Source: JAGKXB01 sp964498835 | GTDB taxonomy: Bacteria > Pseudomonadota > Gammaproteobacteria > Burkholderiales > Burkholderiaceae_D | DNA length: 64,000 nucleotides | Assembly: GCA_964498835.1 (NCBI GenBank) | Contig: CAZCIX010000006.1 | Span: 1 to 64,000, forward strand | Direction: 5' to 3' | In this document: piece by piece, positions 17,336 through 24,814 of the stretch | How positions within the stretch are numbered: the first letter of the stretch is position 1 | Layout of the letters: each line of letters begins with the position of its first letter | The notes under the pieces: generated by a model | What the model was told of the DNA's origin: nothing | Databases searched by the model: none | What the model saw: only the letters and a program-made list of their open reading frames with translations | Position numbers and translations under genes: made by a program

Positions 17336-18190
17336 TTAAGAAAAATTGGATTCTAGAAAACCATTTTTTTTAACAACACGATCCAAATCCACCAATGTTG
17401 TCAGTAATTCTTTCATACGCGACAAAGGCACCGCATTCGGCCCATCCGACATGGCGAGCGCTGGATTAGGATGCGTTTCCATAAACAAACCCGCCACACC
17501 AACCGCGACAGCAGCACGTGCCAGCACAGGCACAAATTCGCGCTGCCCACCTGACATACCACCCTGCCCACCGGGCAATTGCACAGAATGCGTTGCATCG
17601 AATACCACTGGGCAATTTGTCTCGCGCATAATGGCTAGCGAGCGCATATCGGAGACTAAATTATTATAACCAAACGAAGCACCGCGCTCGCACACCATGA
17701 AATTATCCTCTGACAAATTCGCTGCCTTTGCTGCTGCACGTGCTTTATCCACAACGTTTTTCATATCATGTGGAGCAAGAAACTGGCCTTTTTTAATATT
17801 TACAGGCTTGCCGGATTGCGCACACGCATAGATAAAATCGGTTTGTCGGCATAAAAAAGCGGGCGTCTGCAATACATCAACCACAGCCGCAACCGGTTTG
17901 ATTTCGTCTACGGCATGAACATCAGTGAGGACAAACACATCCAACTGCTGTTTCACATCAGCCAATATTTCTAAGCCCTTCTCCATTCCCAAACCACGAA
18001 AAGAAGTAAAAGAAGAACGATTGGCTTTATCAAAAGAAGATTTATAGATAAAGGGAATACCTAGCGTGCTAGTGATTTCTTTTAATGTGGACGCAGTATC
18101 AAAAGCCATTTGGCGCGACTCAATCACACATGGTCCCGCAATCAAAAAAAATGGCTGCTCTAAGCCAATCTCAAAATTACAGAGCTTCAT
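17336..18190 (-). CDS. kdsA: 3-deoxy-8-phosphooctulonate (KDO-8-P) synthase
   Basis: Condenses PEP and D-arabinose 5-phosphate to KDO 8-phosphate for the LPS inner core. The 284-residue barrel shows 'IAGPCVIESRQMAFDTA', 'YKSSFDKANRSS', 'FLAPHDMKNVV', 'ERGASFGYNNLVSDM' and 'DATHSVQLPGG', all family signatures. The ATG overlaps the pyrG stop by 4 bp (ATGA), implying translational coupling in a pyrG-kdsA-eno operon. Confidence 0.96.
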   Translation of the reverse strand: MKLCNFEIGLEQPFFLIAGPCVIESRQMAFDTASTLKEITSTLGIPFIYKSSFDKANRSSFTSFRGLGMEKGLEILADVKQQLDVFVLTDVHAVDEIKPVAAVVDVLQTPAFLCRQTDFIYACAQSGKPVNIKKGQFLAPHDMKNVVDKARAAAKAANLSEDNFMVCERGASFGYNNLVSDMRSLAIMRETNCPVVFDATHSVQLPGGQGGMSGGQREFVPVLARAAVAVGVAGLFMETHPNPALAMSDGPNAVPLSRMKELLTTLVDLDRVVKKNGFLESNFS

Positions 18191-19839
18191 GCCACAGCCT
18201 TTGTTGATTTTTTATGCGCCAAAGCCGCCTTAATAAAAGAAATAAACAAAGGATGTCCATCGCGCGGCGTAGATTTAAATTCGGGATGATATTGCACACC
18301 TAAATACCATGGATGAGCCAACTCGCCAGAGCGAGGCAATTCCATAATTTCACACAAATTTTCTGTAGGTGTACGAGCAGACACAATCAATCCAGCTTCC
18401 TCTACACGTGTCAGATAATGATTGTTTGCCTCATAACGATGGCGATGTCGCTCTGTAACGACATTGCCATAAATTTCAGCAGCTAAGGTACCGGGAGTAA
18501 TCGCACAAGTCTGCGCACCAAGACGCATCGTGCCCCCCATATCGGAATTCTCATCACGACGTTCAACCTTACCATCATGGTTTTGCCACTCATTAATCAG
18601 AGCCACAACTGGTTGCTCAGTATTGGCATCAAATTCGGTTGAATTGGCTAGCCTTAAACCGGCAACATTACGCGCGTATTCGATCAAAGCAACTTGCATA
18701 CCCAAACAAATTCCTAAATAAGGAATTTTATTTTCACGTGCATATCGAGCAGCGATGATTTTACCTTCGACGCCACGCTTGCCAAAACCACCAGGGACTA
18801 AAATAGCATCATATTTCCCCAAATGCACAGGCCCACGCGCTTCAATATCTTCTGAATCGAGATATTCAATGTTGACACGACTTTCAGTATGAATACCTGC
18901 ATGGCGCAGAGCTTCGGTCAGTGACTTATATGACTCCGTCAAATCAACATACTTTCCTACCATGCCGATGGTAATCTCATGCTTAGGATTTTCCAATGCA
19001 TGCACCAATTTATTCCACATCGACAAATCAGCAGGCTTTGGTGACAAATTCAACTTCTCACAAACAATTGTATCCAATCCTTGATCGTGCAACATTTGTG
19101 GAATTTTATAAATCGTATCAGCATCCCAAACTGAAATGACTGCATTTTCTTGCACGTTAGAAAACAGAGAAATTTTAGCCAGTTCATCTTCCGGTATAGG
19201 ACGATCAGCGCGACATAACAATGCATCAGGAGAAATACCAATTTCTCGCAACTTTTGGACACTGTGTTGAGTCGGCTTAGTTTTCAGTTCACCAGCAGAG
19301 GCCAAATAAGGAACCAAAGTCAGATGCACAAACGCTGCTGCATTACGACCAGCACGCAAACTTAATTGGCGCGCAGCTTCCAAAAATGGAAGAGACTCAA
19401 TATCACCAACAGTTCCACCAATTTCGACTAACGCAATATCATAATTTTCCGTACCACGATAAATATAGTCCTGAATCTCATTCGTAATATGGGGAATAAC
19501 TTGAACAGTTTTACCAAGATATTCACCACGCCGCTCTTTACGTATAACAGATTCGTAAATCTGACCTGTCGTAAAATTATTTAGCTTCTTCATTCTGGTG
19601 GTGATGAAACGCTCATAATGACCAAGGTCAAGATCAGTTTCTGCGCCATCATCAGTCACAAATACTTCACCGTGCTGAAATGGGCTCATGGTGCCCGGAT
19701 CCACATTAATGTAGGGATCGAGCTTCATCATGGTAACTTTAAGGCCGCGCGATTCTAAGATCGCAGCAAGAGAGGCTGCCGCAATTCCCTTTCCTAGGGA
19801 AGACACGACACCACCTGTGATAAATACAAACTTGGTCAT
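18187..19839 (-). CDS. pyrG: CTP synthase
   Basis: Aminates UTP to CTP using glutamine. The N-terminal synthetase domain opens with 'FVFITGGVVSSLGKGIAAA'. The C-terminal glutamine amidotransferase has the catalytic Cys in 'GICLGMQVALIE', 'RHRHRYEAN', and the His/Glu pair in 'QYHPEFKS'. The 550-residue length is standard. It is the first gene of pyrG-kdsA-eno. Confidence 0.97.
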   Translation of the reverse strand: MTKFVFITGGVVSSLGKGIAAASLAAILESRGLKVTMMKLDPYINVDPGTMSPFQHGEVFVTDDGAETDLDLGHYERFITTRMKKLNNFTTGQIYESVIRKERRGEYLGKTVQVIPHITNEIQDYIYRGTENYDIALVEIGGTVGDIESLPFLEAARQLSLRAGRNAAAFVHLTLVPYLASAGELKTKPTQHSVQKLREIGISPDALLCRADRPIPEDELAKISLFSNVQENAVISVWDADTIYKIPQMLHDQGLDTIVCEKLNLSPKPADLSMWNKLVHALENPKHEITIGMVGKYVDLTESYKSLTEALRHAGIHTESRVNIEYLDSEDIEARGPVHLGKYDAILVPGGFGKRGVEGKIIAARYARENKIPYLGICLGMQVALIEYARNVAGLRLANSTEFDANTEQPVVALINEWQNHDGKVERRDENSDMGGTMRLGAQTCAITPGTLAAEIYGNVVTERHRHRYEANNHYLTRVEEAGLIVSARTPTENLCEIMELPRSGELAHPWYLGVQYHPEFKSTPRDGHPLFISFIKAALAHKKSTKAVA

Positions 19840-20086
19840 TGGAAAAAAACGCCGAACGGCACTAGCGGGAAATGCAAATTATACCGCAACACCCAAGCCG
19901 CTTGTAAGAATAAATATCTCGCTAAGCAAAACGACCATCCCAAAAAAGCAAAAAATCTTTTAAAATCCATCGCTCAAACCATACCGAGATCCAATTAAGC
20001 TGGAACTGATAAATATAGCGGTATAAAATACGGCAACAATTCTTATACTCCACACAAACACGAAATATTTCAATCAGTTACGAAAA

Positions 20087-20221
20087 TTGAACCATAATTC
20101 ACACACTCCTAAATCCGACACATCTAACGAACCAAAATTCGGGCGATTAGTACTGACATTGATAATGGTTGTCATCCTAATTTTAGCAATCACCCTTCTT
20201 AGCGAAGCATTTTATTCATAA
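20087..20221 (+). CDS. possible 44-residue single-pass membrane protein
   Basis: The frame from TTG 20087-20089 to TAA 20219-20221 encodes 44 residues: a polar N-terminus with several Asn, Ser and Thr, then 'LVLTLIMVVILILAITLL', a clear transmembrane helix, and a short tail ending 'SEAFYS'. The start is not firm: there is no ATG before the helix apart from one inside it, and no strong Shine-Dalgarno. A hydrophobic helix bounded by charges is unlikely in random intergenic sequence, but could be chance in AT-rich DNA. Function unknown. Confidence 0.35.
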   Translation: MNHNSHTPKSDTSNEPKFGRLVLTLIMVVILILAITLLSEAFYS

Positions 20222-20370
20222 CAAAACCACTAATAACAACCAATAACTTACGGAGTAAACTTAACTTACTGAATTTACTTATTTGTACTCTGTCTAAGCG
20301 CAATTTGTTAGAACAATCGAATTACCTTAAAATATCGCCTTTTGCAGCCTAATAGACGTATCAAATTAGC

Positions 20371-20394
20371 GATCAATATTCTGATCAATACTCT
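20371..20394 (+). repeat. 12-bp tandem direct repeat upstream of fdxA
   Basis: GATCAATATTCT is followed at once by GATCAATACTCT (11 of 12 identical), ending 35 bp before the fdxA ATG. The spacing near the start suggests a regulator site or promoter element, but no known box was matched. Confidence 0.4.
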
Positions 20395-20429
20395 ATTCTC
20401 TATTTCAAAAAATTATAGATAGGAATGTT

Positions 20430-20753
20430 ATGACCCACGTTGTCACTGAATCTTGCATCCATTGTCGCTACACAGACTGTGTCGATGTATGTCCGGTAGA
20501 TTGCTTCCGCGAAGGTCCGAATTTTTTGGCAATTGATCCAGATGAATGTATAGATTGCGCAGTCTGTGTAGCAGAATGCCCAGTCAACGCAATTTATGCT
20601 GAAGAAGATGTACCTGCCGATCAACAACAATTTATCAAAATCAATGCTGATCTTGCGCGTGCTTGGCCGTCCATTACAAAAACCAAGAGCCCGCTCGAAG
20701 ATGCCGAAAAGTGGAAAGATGTTAAAGAAAAAATACAATATCTTGTAAGCTAA
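20430..20753 (+). CDS. fdxA: FdxA-type 7Fe ferredoxin (3Fe-4S / 4Fe-4S)
   Basis: A small electron carrier. The first 50 residues hold two cluster sites: 'CIHCRYTDCVDVCPVDC' and 'CIDCAVCVAECPVNA'. The spacing, with the first motif opening 'ESCIHCRYTDC', matches the Azotobacter-type 7Fe ferredoxins, and the C-terminal extension (about residues 60-107) is also typical. AGGA lies near the ATG. The next gene on this strand is a ferredoxin-NADP reductase, its likely redox partner. Confidence 0.94.
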   Translation: MTHVVTESCIHCRYTDCVDVCPVDCFREGPNFLAIDPDECIDCAVCVAECPVNAIYAEEDVPADQQQFIKINADLARAWPSITKTKSPLEDAEKWKDVKEKIQYLVS

Positions 20754-20861
20754 GACGTATAACCAAAGCAATAACAATTACTCCAAAAACAATAATTTAC
20801 ATTGCCTAAATAATTAGGCGATTATTAAGTTATTGAAATAAAACAGGACACGAATAGTCGT

Positions 20862-21944
20862 ATGGAAACCAGCACTACGCCAATAAATACCACACAACCT
20901 CAAGGTTTAATCGAAACCGATGCCGTCATTATTGGCGCGGGCCCAGTTGGGTTGTTTCAAGTTTTTGAACTAGGATTATTGGAAATCAAAGCGCATGTAA
21001 TCGATTCATTAGCACATGTAGGCGGACAATGCGTTGAGTTATATCCAGACAAACCTATTTACGATATTCCTGCGGTACCAGTATGTACCGGACAAGAACT
21101 GACTGACAATTTGCTCAAGCAAATTGATCCATTTGGCCCGACTTTTCACCTCAACCAAGAAGTTACCGTTGTTGAGCAACGTGAAGATGGCCGTTTTAAT
21201 GTGGAAACATCAATCGGCACACGCTTCCTAACCAAAACTATTTTTATTGCTGCTGGCGTCGGTTCATTCCAGCCTCGCACTTTGAAAGTAGATGGCATTG
21301 AGCAGTTTGATGGAACGCAATTGTTCTACAGAGTCAAAGATCCCGTTCAATTTCATAACAAGAATTTAGTTATTTGCGGTGGCGGCGACTCAGCATTGGA
21401 TTGGGCACTCAATTTTGTTGGTAAAGCTGAATCTGTCATCTTGTTGCACCGTCGCGAAGATTTCCGCGCTGCGCCTGCTTCGGTTGCAAAAATGCAAGCC
21501 TTGTGTGAAGAATTTGAAATGCAACTGATTATTGGACAGGTTAGTGGATTCGAAACACGCGATAACAAATTGTCTGAAATCAAAGTCACGGGCGCTGATG
21601 GCGTAACACGTCGTCTGCCTCTTGATATGCTGCTGGTCTTCTTTGGCTTATCCCCTAAACTTGGCCCTATTGCCGAATGGAGCTTAGAGATTGAGCGCAA
21701 GCAACTCAAGGTCATGAATACTGAAAAATTTGAAACCAATATTCCAGGGATTTTTGCCGTCGGAGATATCAATACTTATCCAGGCAAGAAAAAACTGATT
21801 TTATCCGGTTTCCATGAAGCTGCTTTGGCTGCTTTCGGTGCGGCACCTTATATTTTCCCAGAAAAGAAAATACACATGCAATACACCACCACCTCACCAA
21901 AATTGCATAAAATTCTTGGTGTTGAAAGCCCAGTATTTGATTAA
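20862..21944 (+). CDS. ferredoxin--NADP reductase, thioredoxin-reductase-like type
   Basis: Transfers electrons between NADPH and ferredoxin through FAD. The 360 residues show an FAD site 'IIGAGPVGLFQVFELGLL', 'GGQCVELYPDKPIYDIPA' (characteristic of the TrxR-like FNR family), the NADPH site 'VICGGGDSALDWAL', and the C-terminal FAD motif 'GIFAVGDINTYPGKKKLI'. It lacks the CxxC redox pair of true thioredoxin reductases, as expected for this family. It is 108 bp downstream of fdxA and ends at the terminator at 22008-22046, so the two probably form one unit. Confidence 0.92.
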   Translation: METSTTPINTTQPQGLIETDAVIIGAGPVGLFQVFELGLLEIKAHVIDSLAHVGGQCVELYPDKPIYDIPAVPVCTGQELTDNLLKQIDPFGPTFHLNQEVTVVEQREDGRFNVETSIGTRFLTKTIFIAAGVGSFQPRTLKVDGIEQFDGTQLFYRVKDPVQFHNKNLVICGGGDSALDWALNFVGKAESVILLHRREDFRAAPASVAKMQALCEEFEMQLIIGQVSGFETRDNKLSEIKVTGADGVTRRLPLDMLLVFFGLSPKLGPIAEWSLEIERKQLKVMNTEKFETNIPGIFAVGDINTYPGKKKLILSGFHEAALAAFGAAPYIFPEKKIHMQYTTTSPKLHKILGVESPVFD

Positions 21945-22007
21945 AAAGTTTAGTATTCTTAAGTACGCAGGCTAGCTAGCACTAAGTACTTAAAATTTAC
22001 CCAATAA

Positions 22008-22046
22008 AAAAAGCCTGGATACTCGTTACTGAGATCCAGGCTTTTT
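22008..22046. terminator. bidirectional intrinsic terminator
   Basis: AAAAAGCCTGGAT and ATCCAGGCTTTTT are a perfect 13-bp inverted repeat with a 13-nt loop. It lies between the ferredoxin reductase (plus) and the His/Lys-rich protein gene (minus), and the A and T runs allow it to serve both. Confidence 0.92.
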
Positions 22047-22123
22047 AACGCACAATTATTTTTATATTTTATAAACTGCTAATTTGTGATGTGCGGCCAG
22101 TTTTTATTGCACAACTTTATTGA

Positions 22124-22309
22124 TTACTGTGCTGCCACTTTTTTAGCGTGTGCTTTTTTATGGTGTTTTTTCTTAGCGTGTGCTTTTTTATGTTTTTTCA
22201 CAACATGATGACTAGCTGAAGCAGCTGGAGTCATAGGATCAGCAGACTGTGCAAAAGCTGTACCCATTGCAAAGGTTGCAGCGACGAGGATGGCGATTAT
22301 TTTTTTCAT
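22124..22309 (-). CDS. small exported His/Lys-rich protein
   Basis: The start at ATG 22307-22309 has AAGGAA 7 nt upstream and gives 61 residues. Residues 1-21 are a signal peptide ('KKIIAILVAATFAMGTAFAQ'). The mature part is about 40 residues: a short Ser/Pro/Ala segment, then a repeated Lys-His-Ala tail ('KKHKKAHAKKKHHKKAHAKK'). The composition resembles acid-shock (Asr-like) and other basic periplasmic proteins of Burkholderiales; metal or nucleic-acid binding is possible but not shown. A longer upstream frame exists but lacks a ribosome site. Confidence 0.75.
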   Translation of the reverse strand: MKKIIAILVAATFAMGTAFAQSADPMTPAASASHHVVKKHKKAHAKKKHHKKAHAKKVAAQ

Positions 22310-22463
22310 GCTAATTCCTTTGAAAGTTATCCGTAAATAATCTTTTACGTACTCATATAACGTGCTCGAAGTTAAGTTTGTTGACACGAAATAGCATTTT
22401 TTTAATACATCTCAAATTGTTAAATGAAGAAACAAATAGGACACAATTTATTTTCGCAAGCTA

Positions 22464-22492
22464 TTGATAAAGCAGAGTTTTTTAGCTATACT
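22464..22492 (+). promoter_or_regulatory. sigma-70-type promoter of rpmB-rpmG
   Basis: TTGATA (22464-22469), a 17-bp spacer and TATACT (22487-22492) form a near-consensus promoter about 40 bp before the rpmB start. Confidence 0.75.
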
Positions 22493-22531
22493 CTCGGTTT
22501 TCCAATTTTGGAAACTTTTAAGGAGTCGTTT

Positions 22532-22768
22532 ATGGCACGTGTCTGCCAAGTAACTGGGAAAAAGCCTATGGTAGGCAATAATATTTCCCATGCAAACAAT
22601 AAAACTAAACGTCGTTTTTTGCCTAACTTGCAAAACCGTCGTATCTTCGTTGAATCAGAAAATCGCTGGGTTTCTCTGCGTTTATCTAATGCTGGTTTAC
22701 GCATCATCGATAAAATTGGTATCGATGCCGTACTAGCTGATATGCGTGCACGCGGTGAAAAAGTCTAA
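22532..22768 (+). CDS. rpmB: 50S ribosomal protein L28
   Basis: L28 is a late-assembling component of the large subunit. The start at 22532 ('MARVCQVTGKKPMVGNN') has AAGGAG 6 nt upstream; the frame is open further upstream but that part covers the promoter. The 78 residues include 'SHANNKTKRRFLPNLQ' and 'VSLRLSNAGLRIIDK', both family signatures. Only one Cys is seen, so the zinc-ribbon CxxC form is absent. rpmG follows by 22 bp. Confidence 0.96.
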   Translation: MARVCQVTGKKPMVGNNISHANNKTKRRFLPNLQNRRIFVESENRWVSLRLSNAGLRIIDKIGIDAVLADMRARGEKV

Positions 22769-22790
22769 CTAGCAAAATAAAGGAATTACC

Positions 22791-22958
22791 ATGGCTAAAT
22801 CAGGCCGCGACAAAATCAAATTAGAATCGACCGCAGGAACAGGTCATTTCTACACCACAACAAAAAACAAGCGTACTACGCCAGAAAAATTAGAGATCAT
22901 GAAGTTCGATCCTAAAGCGCGCAAACACGTTAGTTATAAAGAAACAAAAATCAAATAA
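22791..22958 (+). CDS. rpmG: 50S ribosomal protein L33
   Basis: A 55-residue protein: 'MAKSGRDKIKLESTAGTGHF' then 'YTTTKNKRTTPEKLEIMKFD' and a basic C-terminus ending 'YKETKIK'. The AAAGGA site lies 7 nt before the ATG. Position directly after rpmB is the standard rpmBG pair. The zinc-binding Cys pairs of some L33 forms are absent. The terminator at 23010-23041 follows. Confidence 0.96.
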   Translation: MAKSGRDKIKLESTAGTGHFYTTTKNKRTTPEKLEIMKFDPKARKHVSYKETKIK

Positions 22959-23009
22959 ATTTAAATTAAATTTAATCAACTTTAATTAATTTTAAATTTC
23001 TTGATCATA

Positions 23010-23041
23010 AAAAAACCGCTCCTTTGAAAGAGCGGTTTTTT
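23010..23041. terminator. bidirectional intrinsic terminator
   Basis: AAAAACCGCTC and GAGCGGTTTTT form an 11-bp stem around TTTGAAAG-type loop sequence, with T-rich ends on both strands. It serves rpmG (plus) and aceB (minus). Confidence 0.92.
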
Positions 23042-23057
23042 TATACGTTTTTAGTTT

Positions 23058-24671
23058 TCAAACCTCTTCATACAAAGGCAAAGTCAAGAACTCAGCAAAT
23101 GAGTCAGCAGTCGACATTTCCGCAAAAATCTCAGCCGCCCTATCGTACGTTTGCGTTCCACGATTGCCCACCGCAGCCGTAGCACTAGCCAGCACTTCTT
23201 TTACCTTCGCTAATTCCTCTGGAATCATCGCCAACACCATTTCCCGGCTTACTTTACGCCCATCTTCCAGTATGCCTTTTGGTGAACGTATCCATTGCCA
23301 CACCTGAGAACGACTGATTTCTGCAGTCGCTGCATCCTCCATCAAATTATGAATCGGCACACAACCATTGCCTGCCAACCAACTACCAAGATAATGAATA
23401 CCAACATTGATGTTGTAGCGTAATCCAGCTTCAGTAATTGGTGTTTCCGGTTGAAAGTTGAGTAAATCAGCAGCCTTGACTTCAATATCAGGACGTTGTT
23501 TATCGATTTGATTTGGCTTTTCACCCAGCACTTTTTTAAACTCTTGCATCGCCAAATCGACCAAACCAGGATGCGCAACCCAGCCACCATCGTAACCATC
23601 ACCGGCGTCACGGCCTTTATCGTTGCGCACACCGTCCATAGCTACTTGATTTTTTCCTGGATCATTTTTGATAGGAATCAAGGCTGACATTCCACCAATC
23701 GCTGGCGCTTGGCGTTTGTGGCAGGTTTTCAACAATAACAATGCATAAGAACGCATGAATGGGGCGGTCATAGTGACTTTGGCACGATCAGCCAAGCAAA
23801 AATCTTGATCCAATTTGAATTTTTTGATGCAAGAAAAAATGTAATCCCAACGACCAGCATTCAAACCAGCACTGTGTTCACGTAATTCGTACAAAATTTC
23901 ATCCATCTCAAAAGCAGCCAAAATGGTTTCAATCAACACGGTTGCTTTGATGCTGCCTTGTGGCAAACCTAATTCATTTTGCGTCATGACGAACACATCG
24001 TTCCACAAACGTGCTTCAAGGTGTGATTCCATTTTTGGCAAATAAAAATACGGACCAGCACCACGCGCTAATTGCTCTTTCGCATTGTGAAACATGAAGA
24101 GCGCAAAATCGAACAAGCCACCAGAAATGCGCTTGCCATCAATCAACACATGTTTTTCATCCAAATGCCAACCACGTGGACGCACCAGCAAGGTGGCGGT
24201 TTTCTCATTGAGTTGATAACTTTTGCCATTTTGCTCCATGGCAATCGTCTTACGCACCGCGTCCATCATGTTAATTTGGCCAGACAGTTGATTATCCCAA
24301 TTCGGTGTATTGGAATCCTCAAAATCCGTCATATAACTATCGGCGCCAGAATTTAAGGCGTTAATCACCATTTTGCGCTCTACCGGCCCCGTAATTTCAA
24401 CCCGCCGACATTCCAAAGCTTTTGGAAGAGGACTGATGCGCCAATCACCTTCTCGAATATGCTGAGTTTCTGGCAAAAAGTCAGGACGCTCGCCCGCATC
24501 CAAACGCTTGGCGCGCTCCACGCGCAATGCCAGCAACTCTTGCCGACGTGGCTCAAAAGCACGCGCCAGTTTGGCTACTAAAGCCAAAGCTGCTGGCGTT
24601 AAAATTTGTTCGTATTCCGGCTTGATGGGCGCATTAATTTCCATCCCTTGTGGTAATTGCAATTGCGTCAT
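23058..24671 (-). CDS. aceB: malate synthase A
   Basis: Condenses glyoxylate and acetyl-CoA to malate in the glyoxylate bypass. I start at ATG 24669-24671 ('MTQLQLPQGMEIN'), giving 537 residues; the longer frame adds 24 residues that do not look conserved. 'VEITGPVERKMVINALNSGA' and 'MTDFEDSNTPNW' are N-terminal signatures, and 'HSAGLNAGRWDYIFS' is the family signature near the active site. 'GMSALIPIKNDP' is also typical. No isocitrate lyase gene is in the window. Confidence 0.95.
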   Translation of the reverse strand: MTQLQLPQGMEINAPIKPEYEQILTPAALALVAKLARAFEPRRQELLALRVERAKRLDAGERPDFLPETQHIREGDWRISPLPKALECRRVEITGPVERKMVINALNSGADSYMTDFEDSNTPNWDNQLSGQINMMDAVRKTIAMEQNGKSYQLNEKTATLLVRPRGWHLDEKHVLIDGKRISGGLFDFALFMFHNAKEQLARGAGPYFYLPKMESHLEARLWNDVFVMTQNELGLPQGSIKATVLIETILAAFEMDEILYELREHSAGLNAGRWDYIFSCIKKFKLDQDFCLADRAKVTMTAPFMRSYALLLLKTCHKRQAPAIGGMSALIPIKNDPGKNQVAMDGVRNDKGRDAGDGYDGGWVAHPGLVDLAMQEFKKVLGEKPNQIDKQRPDIEVKAADLLNFQPETPITEAGLRYNINVGIHYLGSWLAGNGCVPIHNLMEDAATAEISRSQVWQWIRSPKGILEDGRKVSREMVLAMIPEELAKVKEVLASATAAVGNRGTQTYDRAAEIFAEMSTADSFAEFLTLPLYEEV

Positions 24672-24814
24672 GTTGTGCGTGACCCTATAAATATTTTGAG
24701 AAAACCGCCATTTTACGTCATGTAGCCACATATCCAAGCGCACTTACATCCACGCACATCCATGAATCCATGCCCTACTTTATAATGCTAGTTTTTGCAA
24801 AATGAAGCCAAATC

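Larger units (their letters stand above)
19840..20429. other. 590-bp AT-rich intergenic region, pyrG / fdxA
   Basis: This divergent gap should contain the pyrG promoter and the fdxA promoter. It also holds the possible small membrane protein at 20087-20221 and a 12-bp direct repeat at 20371-20394. No RNA gene was recognised. Confidence 0.5.
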
